Source: Planctomycetota bacterium
GTDB taxonomy: Bacteria; Planctomycetota; Brocadiia; Brocadiales; Brocadiaceae
Assembly: GCA_023261485.1 (NCBI GenBank)
Contig: JAHFOY010000016.1
Coordinates: 1-32,659 of the forward strand
Direction of reading: 5' to 3'
DNA length: 32,659 nucleotides
The translations under genes were made by a program, and so were the position numbers. Below are positions 8,859 through 16,506 of the stretch, piece after piece (position 1 is the first letter of the stretch; each line of letters opens with the position of its first letter). The notes under the pieces are model-generated. The model was not told the origin of the DNA, made no database searches, and worked only from the letters and a program-made list of their open reading frames with translations.

Positions 8859-9185
8859 ATGACAAAAACGATTGTAATTTTTGTAACGGCCAGTTCAATA
8901 GAAGAGGCTCGGAAGATTGGTCAAACTCTGGTGGAAGAGGGCAAAGTCGCCTGCTGCAATATCGTGCAGCCAATCGAGTCTATTTTCAAATGGCAGGGGA
9001 AATTGAATATCGAGTGTGAAGTATTGATGGTAATGAAGACGAGGGAAGAACTGTTCGACACCGTGGAAAAACGAGTCAAAGAGCTACACAGCTATGAAGT
9101 ACCCGAGATCATCGCCCTGCCGATTATCCAGGGTTCAAAGAGTTATCTGGATTGGGTGGTAAAAGAAACTGAAACTATTCAGTAA
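8859..9185 (+). CDS. cutA: Divalent-cation tolerance protein CutA
   Basis: This 108-residue protein fits the small CutA1 family, which forms very stable trimers with a ferredoxin-like fold. Family hallmarks are visible: FVTASSIEEA near the start, the VACCNI block (30-35), the SIFKWQGK strand (41-48), MKT (59-61), and the C-terminal HSYEVPEI (77-84) followed by a YLDWV tail. CutA was named for copper tolerance in Escherichia coli, but its biochemical role remains unsettled. No strong Shine-Dalgarno is seen before the ATG. It ends 35 bases from the convergent gmhB gene, and it is separated from the preceding plus-strand genes by a repeat-containing gap, so it may have its own promoter. Confidence 0.93.
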   Translation: MTKTIVIFVTASSIEEARKIGQTLVEEGKVACCNIVQPIESIFKWQGKLNIECEVLMVMKTREELFDTVEKRVKELHSYEVPEIIALPIIQGSKSYLDWVVKETETIQ

Positions 9186-9220
9186 ACTCACTTAAATCAT
9201 TCTTTTTAACACATCTTCTG

Positions 9221-9802
9221 CTATCTGTCTGACAGATTCTTTATCTTGCCTTGAGTAAAAAGCCTTGAGGCTTCTAACAAATCCTTTACGATATAATCCG
9301 TACCTATTGGAGAAATGCCTGAATCCTTATTACAAACGTCTTTTATAAATACACAGGTACATCCTGCATTTTTGCCGGCAAGCATATCTACTTCTGAATC
9401 GCCAATCATCAGGGATTGGGATAAGTCAATGTCGTGTTGTTTTGCGGCATTCAGGAGCATTTTGGGTTTGGGTTTTCTGCAATCGCAGTCTACTTTGTAC
9501 GTTTCGATAATTCCTTCTGTGTGGTGTGGGCAATAATAAATATCATCAATCTCGATACCCTCATCTTTCAGCATACTCATTAGTTTCTTATGAATAAGCG
9601 TTAACCGTTCTTCATCAAAAAACCCCCTGGCGATACCCGATTGGTTGGTGATAACTATGACCAGATAACCGGATTCCTTGAAGAGGCGGATGCCTTCTGC
9701 GGCATTTGGTAATAATTTTAGTTGTTCGGGAAAACTCAGATAAGGCTCGTGGACGACAATAGTGCCGTCACGATCGAGAAATACGGCCTTTTTCTTGTTC
9801 AC
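9221..9802 (-). CDS. gmhB: D-glycero-beta-D-manno-heptose-1,7-bisphosphate 7-phosphatase
   Basis: This 193-residue HAD-superfamily phosphatase removes the 7-phosphate from heptose bisphosphate on the way to ADP-heptose. The nucleophile and acid/base aspartates are in FLDRDGT (Asp10, Asp12). Motif II is ITNQSG (51-56), the Lys of motif III is in CRKPKP (108-113), and motif IV is GDSEVDM (134-140). The zinc loop of GmhB is present as CPHH (91-94) and CDC (106-108). It starts with GTG, which overlaps the TGA stop of gmhA in a GTGA, so the two are translationally coupled. Length is normal. A closely related histidinol-phosphatase-like activity is less likely given gmhA and hldE beside it. Confidence 0.93.
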   Translation of the reverse strand: MNKKKAVFLDRDGTIVVHEPYLSFPEQLKLLPNAAEGIRLFKESGYLVIVITNQSGIARGFFDEERLTLIHKKLMSMLKDEGIEIDDIYYCPHHTEGIIETYKVDCDCRKPKPKMLLNAAKQHDIDLSQSLMIGDSEVDMLAGKNAGCTCVFIKDVCNKDSGISPIGTDYIVKDLLEASRLFTQGKIKNLSDR

Positions 9803-10377
9803 TTATTTGCTGCCCCAAAAAGTTCTTTTTCGACAATCGAGCATACGATATGCCCAACGGTGATATGACATTCCTGTATGCGGGGTGTATTGGTTGATGG
9901 GATTTTTAAGCAGATATCAACTGCATTTTCTAAAAGACCGCCGCCCTTTCCGGTAAATCCAATGGTAATTGCCCCACGGTCCCTTGCAACTTTAACCGCA
10001 TCTAGGATGCCTTTTGAATTTCCGCTTGTGCTGAAAGCCATGATAACGTCGCCTTTGTTAGCCAGCGCCTCGACTTGCCTGGCAAAACAGGTATCGTAGC
10101 CAAAGTCATTTGCAAGTGCAGTCATTACAGAGGTATCGGTTGTGAGGGCAACCGCAGGTAGTGGACGCCGGTTCATTTTAAACCTTCCAATTAGCTCACC
10201 GGCAATATGCTGGGCATCCGCAGCGCTGCCGCCGTTGCCAATGAGATAAATGCGGTGGTTGTTCCTGAATGCATTTACCACAGTATCTGCTATTTTCCTG
10301 ATTATATCAAGATTGGCAGATAATAATGCCTTTTTGGTATCGATACTTTCTTGTAGTTGTAATTCTATATCATTCAT
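9799..10377 (-). CDS. gmhA: Sedoheptulose-7-phosphate isomerase (GmhA)
   Basis: This enzyme converts sedoheptulose 7-phosphate to D-glycero-D-manno-heptose 7-phosphate, the first committed step to ADP-heptose. It is a SIS-domain protein: the sugar-phosphate loop GNGGSAADAQH is at 47-57 and the second loop FSTSGNS at 115-121. His57, Glu61 and the later QECHITVGH (168-176) fit the metal and catalytic positions of GmhA. I take the ATG at 10377 (192 residues); a TTG two codons upstream, at 10383, is possible but less likely. It lies 23 bases after hldE and shares a GTGA overlap with gmhB, so the order hldE-gmhA-gmhB forms an operon. DiaA-like SIS proteins are similar, but the context favours GmhA. 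Confidence 0.94.
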   Translation of the reverse strand: MNDIELQLQESIDTKKALLSANLDIIRKIADTVVNAFRNNHRIYLIGNGGSAADAQHIAGELIGRFKMNRRPLPAVALTTDTSVMTALANDFGYDTCFARQVEALANKGDVIMAFSTSGNSKGILDAVKVARDRGAITIGFTGKGGGLLENAVDICLKIPSTNTPRIQECHITVGHIVCSIVEKELFGAANK

Positions 10378-10400
10378 AAGCAATTCGTTTCTGATTTAAT

Positions 10401-11921
10401 TTAAGTTTGACCAATGGCATCTTTCAACGATTCCGTTTCGCTGTGCCGTTTGATTATTCTGGAAACTATGTTGGTGGTTGAAATTCCCTCCACAAAGGGT
10501 GCGAATACGACTTTCCCCCCGTAGGATTCGACAATTTCGCTGCCTACTGCGCCGGCATTTTTCCAATCTTCCCCCTTTACCAGCACATCGGGTTTTACGG
10601 CTGAGATTAAATTTAATGGGGTCTGTTCGTCAAAAAGTACCACGTAGGTAACGTCTTCCAGTGCGGCGAGCATTTTTGCGCGTTCTACTTCAGAAACAAA
10701 GGGGCGTGTGGGACCTTTCAGGCTCTTAACGGATCGGTCGGTATTCAATCCTACCACAAGCAAATCGCCCTGTTTCCGAGCAAATTTAAGGTATTCGATA
10801 TGTCCGATGTGGAGTATATCGAAACAGCCATTTGTGAAGACAATTTTATCATTTTTCTTTCTGTGTTCGTTCAGGATGCCTGCGAGTACTTCGATATCCT
10901 TGATTTTGCCGGAAAATTGATTTTTGCCACCCATGAGTTCACTCATAATTTCACCTTTACTAACCGGGGTTGCACCAATCTTCCCGACTTCTATTCCAGC
11001 CGCGATATTGGCAAGTGGGGCAGCCTCCTCAAAACCATGACCACTCCCGACTACCATGCCAAACATGCTGAGTACCATATCACCCGCGCCTGTCACGTCA
11101 AATACGGCACGCGGAACGGTCGGTATTATCTTTCCACTCCCATTTTTGTGGTACAGAAACATGCCATCTTTATCGATGGTAATAATGCAATACTCCAGTG
11201 AAAGGCTTGAAACGAGTTTGTTTGCGGCACGGTGCAGGCAATCATTATCGGTAATTTTTATTCCCGTGGCAAGTTCGGTTTCATTCCTGTTGGGGGTCAT
11301 GGCCGTGAAGCCTTCGTAACAGGAATAATCGTTCACAAGTTTGGGGTCAACAATCGCAATCTTTTTATGTTTTTTGCAAAGCGTTACAATTGTTTTCAGA
11401 AATGAATGTGAAAGTAATCCTTTATTCATATCAGAAACCAGGACAACATCACATGATGGTATAGTTTTATTTAAATAGTTATTAAGCTGTGTTTCTATTT
11501 CATTAGATATAACATGTGTCTTTTCATAATCAACCCGCAGTAGTTGCTGTACCCCTTTCCCGGCAGTTTGTAAATGTCCCATCAGACGCATTTTCATAAT
11601 GGTTGGCCGGCTCTTGTCAACAATAACTCCAGCCGTGTCTACTCCAAGTTGCTTGAAAATGGTCATGAGCGTATGTCCATGTATATCATCTCCGATGGTT
11701 CCGCAGGCGAATACCTGTGCTCCCAGTGTTTTCAAATTATTTACAACACTGCCAGCGCCTCCTGGCCGGACATCTTCCGAAGAGACGTTGATAACCGGGA
11801 TGGGGGCCTCCTGTGAGATACGTTTTACCTCGCCCCATACATATTTATCGAGCATTAAATCCCCAATAACCATGATTCTGGGAGAACCTAAATTTGAGAT
11901 AATATTGAACAGTCTATCCAT
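10401..11921 (-). CDS. hldE: Bifunctional heptose-7-phosphate kinase / heptose-1-phosphate adenylyltransferase
   Basis: This 506-residue fusion carries out steps two and four of ADP-heptose synthesis. The N-terminal ribokinase-like domain (about 1-330) shows VRPGGAGSVVNNL (51-63) and the catalytic DVTGAGD (275-281). The C-terminal nucleotidyltransferase domain (about 345-490) has TNGCFDILHIGH (363-374), the HxGH motif, and GLNTDRSVKSLKG (391-403). Both active sites look intact and the length is near the usual 470-480 plus a short tail. The ATG is preceded by CAGGAG about 9 bases upstream. It lies 50 bases after the response regulator gene on the same strand. The epimerase gene hldD is not in the window, so the product used may be either the D,D or the L,D heptose. 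Confidence 0.95.
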   Translation of the reverse strand: MDRLFNIISNLGSPRIMVIGDLMLDKYVWGEVKRISQEAPIPVINVSSEDVRPGGAGSVVNNLKTLGAQVFACGTIGDDIHGHTLMTIFKQLGVDTAGVIVDKSRPTIMKMRLMGHLQTAGKGVQQLLRVDYEKTHVISNEIETQLNNYLNKTIPSCDVVLVSDMNKGLLSHSFLKTIVTLCKKHKKIAIVDPKLVNDYSCYEGFTAMTPNRNETELATGIKITDNDCLHRAANKLVSSLSLEYCIITIDKDGMFLYHKNGSGKIIPTVPRAVFDVTGAGDMVLSMFGMVVGSGHGFEEAAPLANIAAGIEVGKIGATPVSKGEIMSELMGGKNQFSGKIKDIEVLAGILNEHRKKNDKIVFTNGCFDILHIGHIEYLKFARKQGDLLVVGLNTDRSVKSLKGPTRPFVSEVERAKMLAALEDVTYVVLFDEQTPLNLISAVKPDVLVKGEDWKNAGAVGSEIVESYGGKVVFAPFVEGISTTNIVSRIIKRHSETESLKDAIGQT

Positions 11922-11971
11922 TCAGTAAAACTCCTGCAAAAATAACGCTGTATAAAAGGCCGATATCTTAT

Positions 11972-12595
11972 CTATTCATTAGCTGGAACTTCAACAACCT
12001 CTTCATCAAGAAAATATGATATTTTGACGTTAAGCGCCGCTGATAATTTATCCAGGGTGGTAAGGGAGGCCGCTATTTGTCCATTTTCTATCTGTGATAG
12101 CAAACTTGGTGATAAACTTGTACGATTTGCCAATTGTTTCTGGGTGATTTTTTTGCTCTTTCTTAAAAATTTAAGTTTCTTTCCTACAGAACTCTTGAGT
12201 TTATCCTTTGAGCTTCCAATAAGGCAGTATGTCTTTTGCGCATTATTGAGCGCCCGTCGCAAATCATTTAAATCAAATGGCTTTTTTAAGTAGTCAAATG
12301 CGTCGAGTTTCATCGTCTCTACGGCTGTTTTAAAGGAAGGATATCCCGTTAATATGATAACACAAAGATTCGGATATTTCGATTTTATTTCTTTGAGTAA
12401 TTCCGTACCACTTATTTGCGGCATTTTTAAATCGAGTATGACGATATGAAATTTTTCCTGTTCCAATGTGGACAGTGTATCCATCGGTTTTGTAATGCCT
12501 TTGGTTACGTATCCCTCATCAGACAAAAATTTAGTTAAATAGAAATTATAGTCCTTATCATCATCTACGACTAATATTTTTATTCCTCTATCCAT
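11972..12595 (-). CDS. Response regulator with XRE-type DNA-binding output
   Basis: The protein has 207 residues. The receiver domain (1-120) has the acidic DDD pocket (11-13), phospho-acceptor Asp55 in ILDLKMP, Thr83 and Lys105 in DYLKKPF, so it should be phosphorylatable. The output domain (about 138-196) is a Cro/C1 (XRE) helix-turn-helix: KLKFLRKSKKITQKQLANRT, then SLLSQIENG and a TLDKLSAALNV helix. Most response regulators carry OmpR, NarL or Fis-type outputs; an XRE output is uncommon. The start overlaps the end of the histidine kinase gene by 8 bases (ATGGATAG), which points to translational coupling and a cognate pair. Downstream hldE is 50 bases away, so heptose genes are possible targets or simply co-transcribed. 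Confidence 0.9.
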   Translation of the reverse strand: MDRGIKILVVDDDKDYNFYLTKFLSDEGYVTKGITKPMDTLSTLEQEKFHIVILDLKMPQISGTELLKEIKSKYPNLCVIILTGYPSFKTAVETMKLDAFDYLKKPFDLNDLRRALNNAQKTYCLIGSSKDKLKSSVGKKLKFLRKSKKITQKQLANRTSLSPSLLSQIENGQIAASLTTLDKLSAALNVKISYFLDEEVVEVPANE

Positions 12596-14951
12596 GGGCT
12601 ATCGCCTTTCCAAAATCTATAGGTAAATTGATATCAAAGGTAGTGCCTCTACCTGTTTTACTTTTGACAAGGATTGTACCACAATGTCTTTCTATAATTC
12701 CATAAGTAATAGACAAGCCGAGTCCCGTTCCTTTGCCCACTTCTTTTGTCGTAAAGAATGGATCAAAGATTTTAGGCAGAAGATCCTTATGAATACCAAT
12801 ACCGGTATCTTTAAAACTGATGTGGATGGTGTTTCTCTCATTATGGGCTGTGGATATTGAAATGGTATCGCCATCCGAAGTAGCATCGTCTGCGTTGATG
12901 AGTAAATTCATAAATACCTGCTGCAATTGCTCTGCAAATCCTTTGATTTTGGGTAATCGTGAAGAGAGTTTTAAGAGAATATTTTTGTTTTTTGCCGTGA
13001 ATTGGTCAATAATGAGAGACACCGTGTTTTTAATCAATTCATTGATGTTGATGGGTTTCGGGTACTCGTTTCCCTCTGAGTGCGACAGGTCTAATAATGA
13101 ATCTACCGTTTTTTCAATACGTTTCGTTACCTTTTGCATAGTCCTGAATTCTTTTACTGTTTCTCTTGTGAATGTACTATTTCTTTCAAGAAAACCTTGT
13201 ACCATACCCGAAAGTATAGCGAGAGGTGTATTAATTTCGTGAGCAACACCGGCTGCAAGTCGCCCAAGGGAGATTAATCTGTCAGAGTGTACTAATTGTT
13301 GCTGAAGTTTTTTTTGTTCCTCTTCTGCCTGTTTCTTTTCTGTGATATCTTGAATTAATTCCAGCACCTGTACCACATTTCCGTCTTTATCAAAGATGGG
13401 GGAACTGATCGCATTTAAGAATAATTTTTTATGTTTATTATAAACGACATGTTCCGTTTGATTTATTTTTCCTGTTTTAAACACCTTGCTGGAGGGACAA
13501 TCAGTGGGGGCGGATTTAAAGTGACAGTACGTATCAAAACAAGTGCGATTTAAGATGTTCTTGCCTAAGGGGTGATTTTCTATCAGTCGTTTATTTGCCC
13601 AGCATATTTTGTTGTTCCTGTCAATAACCAGGAGATCAGCGCCTATTTCGCTTACGATATTATCCAACTTGCATTTTTCTTCTTTCAGTTCTGATTCGAG
13701 ATTTTTTCTCTTGGTTATATCCCTGAAGTGTACCAATATGTATAAAACGCTATTTTCTTCTTTTACCACCGAAAGGTCTAATTCCATAACTAATATTTGA
13801 TGGTTTTTACTGATGACTTCAATTTCAGTGGTTTGAACTTTGGCGCTAACCGCCATTCCAAGAAGTTTTAAAATGGATTTTTTTGACGTCTTTGGCAAAA
13901 AATCATAAATATACTTCCCTATGAGTTCCTCCATTTTATAACCAATAATTTCTTCTTCACGCTGGTTTATTGTAAGAATCTTTCCATTAAGATCCAGCAT
14001 CATCATGGAATCTGCAGCATTGTTGAATAATGTCTTGTAACGTTCTTCGGAGGCCTTGATACGGCTGAACAGCTTTGTGTTTTCAAGGGCGATGGCAAGC
14101 TGTGGAACTATCTGCCAGAGATAATAATAAGAATGTTCGTTGAAACTGTTTGTTTCCTCGCTGCCAAAAGTAATGGCGCCGAGCACCTTGCCCTTGTATG
14201 TGAGCGGGAATCCGAGACGTGAGTGGATTCCTTCTTTATATAACACGTTGTCCGTCCAGAAGCGGCATTTTCCTGTATTATTGACTATTACGGGTTGACC
14301 GGTATTAATAACTTCTTCAAGAAGGCTGCCGGAGAGGGGGAAAGAGCCGCCTTCATTAATCTCACTAAAGTTGTATGTTTTCGTTAATGCAAACACCTGA
14401 AACCATTGTCCCTGTTCGTTTGAGATGATTAAGCAGGCGCGATCAAATGAAATCACCCTCTTTAGTTCATCGCATATATTTGGAAAGACTTCCCGGATAT
14501 CCAAACTGGTGGCAATGATTTTGTTGATGTTGTTGATAATTTCCTTCTCTACCAGTGACTTTTTAAGGCTTGCTTCCAATTGCTGCTTGTAAAGGGCTTT
14601 CTCGACGGTTTTCTTCAAATAATCAGGATCGAAAGGTTTAAGTATGTAGTCAACGGTATCTAAACACAGGGTGTTGATTACCGTCTTGATTTTACTTTGG
14701 TCAATCATGATGAGTATAATGGTATCCGGCGATGCTTCTTTAATCCTGTTTACTAACGAAAGCTCTCTGTCATCGTACAGTCTCAGGTCGAACAGAATTA
14801 AATCTACACTGTTTTTATCCAGGGTTTGAACGGCCTCGTCTCCGTCAGATACCGTGTAAACCCGGTATCCATTTTCTTCCAGTAGACTCTTTAATGATAC
14901 TTGCATCAGATTGTCATCGTCGATGACGAGTATGTTGTGCCTGTTTTGCAT
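12588..14951 (-). CDS. Hybrid sensor histidine kinase, REC-GAF-PAS-PAS-HisKA-HATPase
   Basis: This 787-residue cytoplasmic kinase has no membrane helix. An N-terminal receiver (5-120) has DDD (11-13), Asp55 and Lys105, but isoleucine (Ile83) replaces the usual Thr/Ser, so its switching may be altered. A GAF domain follows (about 145-292), then two PAS domains (about 303-415 and 428-540). The second PAS contains three cysteines, at 471, 476 and 485. The dimerisation helix holds the phospho-acceptor His571 in GVAHEINTPLA. The ATPase domain has the N box NLLINADDA (682-690), DTGIGI (715-720) and GKGTGLGL (739-746). All catalytic boxes look intact. A soluble sensor with GAF and PAS domains suggests an internal signal such as redox or a small ligand; that is inference. 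It overlaps its response regulator gene. Confidence 0.92.
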   Translation of the reverse strand: MQNRHNILVIDDDNLMQVSLKSLLEENGYRVYTVSDGDEAVQTLDKNSVDLILFDLRLYDDRELSLVNRIKEASPDTIILIMIDQSKIKTVINTLCLDTVDYILKPFDPDYLKKTVEKALYKQQLEASLKKSLVEKEIINNINKIIATSLDIREVFPNICDELKRVISFDRACLIISNEQGQWFQVFALTKTYNFSEINEGGSFPLSGSLLEEVINTGQPVIVNNTGKCRFWTDNVLYKEGIHSRLGFPLTYKGKVLGAITFGSEETNSFNEHSYYYLWQIVPQLAIALENTKLFSRIKASEERYKTLFNNAADSMMMLDLNGKILTINQREEEIIGYKMEELIGKYIYDFLPKTSKKSILKLLGMAVSAKVQTTEIEVISKNHQILVMELDLSVVKEENSVLYILVHFRDITKRKNLESELKEEKCKLDNIVSEIGADLLVIDRNNKICWANKRLIENHPLGKNILNRTCFDTYCHFKSAPTDCPSSKVFKTGKINQTEHVVYNKHKKLFLNAISSPIFDKDGNVVQVLELIQDITEKKQAEEEQKKLQQQLVHSDRLISLGRLAAGVAHEINTPLAILSGMVQGFLERNSTFTRETVKEFRTMQKVTKRIEKTVDSLLDLSHSEGNEYPKPININELIKNTVSLIIDQFTAKNKNILLKLSSRLPKIKGFAEQLQQVFMNLLINADDATSDGDTISISTAHNERNTIHISFKDTGIGIHKDLLPKIFDPFFTTKEVGKGTGLGLSITYGIIERHCGTILVKSKTGRGTTFDINLPIDFGKAIAHG

Positions 14952-15015
14952 CGTAAATTTATCTATTCAGTTTTAATAAATTTAGTTGTAACTATTGGAC
15001 ATGCCAAAGTTTATT

Positions 15016-15044
15016 ATACTAATATTATAGAAAATTTATGTCAA
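15016..15044 (-). promoter_or_regulatory. Possible promoter for the histidine kinase operon
   Basis: On the minus strand TTGACA (15044-15039) is followed after 17 bases by TAGTAT (15021-15016), about 65 bases upstream of the kinase ATG. A TATAAT lies three bases further on, at 20-base spacing. The perfect -35 box is good; the -10 is weak and the region is AT-rich. Confidence 0.35.
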
Positions 15045-15062
15045 GAATAAAGCACAATATTG

Positions 15063-15139
15063 GTAACAATTTAGTTTTTTGAAAAAGTAGGGGCAAACAT
15101 CCTTCATTATTGGAATTTTTCAAAAAACTAAATTGTTAC
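15063..15139. repeat. Perfect 24-bp inverted repeat (palindromic element)
   Basis: The arm at 15063-15086 is the exact reverse complement of 15116-15139, with a 29-base spacer that begins GTAGGGGCAAAC. It lies between divergent promoters, 18 bases from the leftward -35 box and 14 bases from the rightward one, where no terminator is needed. It could be a MITE-like insertion or a regulatory cruciform. I find no clear target-site duplication. Confidence 0.85.
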
Positions 15140-15153
15140 AACAAAATAAAGCA

Positions 15154-15181
15154 TTGACAAGCACCTGTGAGTAATTACAAT
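15154..15181 (+). promoter_or_regulatory. Sigma70-type promoter for the Cys-rich protein gene
   Basis: A perfect TTGACA (15154-15159) is followed after 16 bases by TACAAT (15176-15181), one mismatch from consensus. The ATG at 15217 is 35 bases downstream and is preceded by a strong ribosome site AAGGAGA at 15204-15210, one of the best in the window. Confidence 0.6.
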
Positions 15182-15216
15182 TAATAGTATAGATTTATTT
15201 ATGAAGGAGAAAATAG

Positions 15217-15570
15217 ATGAGAAATAAAAGATTTAGGTTAAAAATGCTGGTTTGCATAGTTGTATGGTGCCTCTTTGCAGGATTACTTTGCACCTCCTCT
15301 GCGGTAGCAAGCCAGAGGTGCTTTAAATGTTGCGGAAGCGGGCTATGGCATACCGACAATAAAGTACCATGCAGCGGCAAGGGTTGCAGCTATTGTATAA
15401 AATGTACTGGTTGTGGTGGGTCGGGACAAATCCCTGATTCTGCCAAACGATGTGAAACGTGCAAGGGCTTAGGACAAGTCCACAACAGTAAAAAGATTTG
15501 TACAGGTGCTGGCTGCAGCAATTGCAATCCTTGCAAAATCTGCAACGCGAAAGGATGGGTCGGGGGTTAG
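15217..15570 (+). CDS. Secreted Cys-rich protein with duplicated DnaJ-zinc-finger-like module
   Basis: The 117-residue protein has a Sec signal peptide (1-31, basic start, hydrophobic core, cleavage near AVA-SQ). The mature part is two tandem modules, about 35-70 and 79-113. Each holds a CxxCxG-type element, a C-[ST]G-x-GC-S-x-C-x-x-C core and a second CxxC. Seven cysteines are shared in register (35/79, 38/82, 52/95, 57/100, 60/103, 63/106, 66/109), with one extra Cys39. The CxxCxGxG motifs resemble the zinc-binding region of DnaJ, but there is no J domain. No CxxCH is present, so it is not a c-type cytochrome. Zinc binding or a disulfide-rich fold are both possible. It has its own good promoter and ribosome site. 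Function is unknown. Confidence 0.85.
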   Translation: MRNKRFRLKMLVCIVVWCLFAGLLCTSSAVASQRCFKCCGSGLWHTDNKVPCSGKGCSYCIKCTGCGGSGQIPDSAKRCETCKGLGQVHNSKKICTGAGCSNCNPCKICNAKGWVGG

Positions 15571-15639
15571 AAGAAAACGAAATCTATTTTTTGTTTTTTG
15601 GCAAAGTTGCGAAAAAGAAGCCGAGAGAGAAAAAAATTC

Positions 15640-16497
15640 ATGACTGTGAAAAAAATTGTAAAAGATACAATCGGAAAGGGTAACTTTTTTTTCAGATGCT
15701 CAACCAGCCATTTGAGAGTATTGCCCGATTTTCTCATAGTCGGAGCTCAAAAATGTGGGACATCTTCTCTTTACAGGAATTTAGTCAAACATCCATCAGT
15801 TATTCCCGCATTCGTTAAAGAAATTTACTTTTTTAATACCAAATACTTTCAAAAAGGCGTCAAATGGTACAGAGCATATTTCCCGTTATTACCATATAAG
15901 TATTACGTTACTCGGATATGTAAACGGGATTTCCTTACTGGAGAAGCAACTCCTGGCTATATTTTCCATCCGCATGCCCCCAGAAGAATTTTTGAACTGT
16001 TACCAGATGTTAAGATAATAGTCCTTCTCAGAAATCCCGTTGATAGAGCATATTCACACTACTATCATGAGGTTAGAAAAAAACGTGAAAGCCTGTCCTT
16101 CGAAGATGCAATAAAAATGGAAGAAGAAAGACTTCGCGGAGAGTTTGATAAAATTATAAATGATGAAAATTACTATAGCTTTAACTATCTGCATTATTCT
16201 TATCTATCGAGGGGAATTTACGTTGAACAATTACAGCGCCTGCACCAGTATTTTAAAAAAGAACACATATTAATTATAAAAAGCGAGGATTTTTTTAAAG
16301 ATTCACAAGCCACGATTGAGAAAGTATTGCAATTTTTAGGCTTGCCGGGCTGGCAACCGACGGATTTCAAAAAGGTCAATGTCGGTTCTTATCAAAAAAT
16401 GGATCCTGCTGTAAGAAGCCGGTTACTCGATTATTTCGAACCTCACAATCACAGACTGTATGAATACCTGGGTATTAACTTTGGGTGGGAAAAATAA
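15640..16497 (+). CDS. PAPS-dependent sulfotransferase (heparan N-sulfotransferase-like)
   Basis: This 285-residue protein should move sulfate from PAPS to a sugar hydroxyl or amine. The 5'-phosphosulfate loop is GAQKCGTSSL (35-44), followed by the KEIYFF block (60-65). The 3'-phosphate site is RNPVDRAYSHY (131-141), with the conserved Arg and Ser of the family. The C-terminal third has the LGL-x-GW...F-x-KVN motif. I chose the ATG at 15640; the frame is open to a TTG at 15598, but that would add only a basic 14-residue stretch that the fold does not need. It is the first gene of the polysaccharide locus and is followed 9 bases later by the HprK-like kinase gene. The likely substrate is the locus glycan. 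Confidence 0.9.
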   Translation: MTVKKIVKDTIGKGNFFFRCSTSHLRVLPDFLIVGAQKCGTSSLYRNLVKHPSVIPAFVKEIYFFNTKYFQKGVKWYRAYFPLLPYKYYVTRICKRDFLTGEATPGYIFHPHAPRRIFELLPDVKIIVLLRNPVDRAYSHYYHEVRKKRESLSFEDAIKMEEERLRGEFDKIINDENYYSFNYLHYSYLSRGIYVEQLQRLHQYFKKEHILIIKSEDFFKDSQATIEKVLQFLGLPGWQPTDFKKVNVGSYQKMDPAVRSRLLDYFEPHNHRLYEYLGINFGWEK

Positions 16498-16506
16498 AAA
16501 CCAAAC

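Noticed and set aside
9223-9237. A 7-bp perfect inverted repeat (ATCTGTC / GACAGAT) between convergent cutA and gmhB, considered as a shared terminator.
   Set aside because: It overlaps the last gmhB codons, has no T-run on either side, and the stem is short.
15217-15570. The many CxxC motifs were considered as c-type heme sites.
   Set aside because: None is followed by His, so CxxCH is absent.
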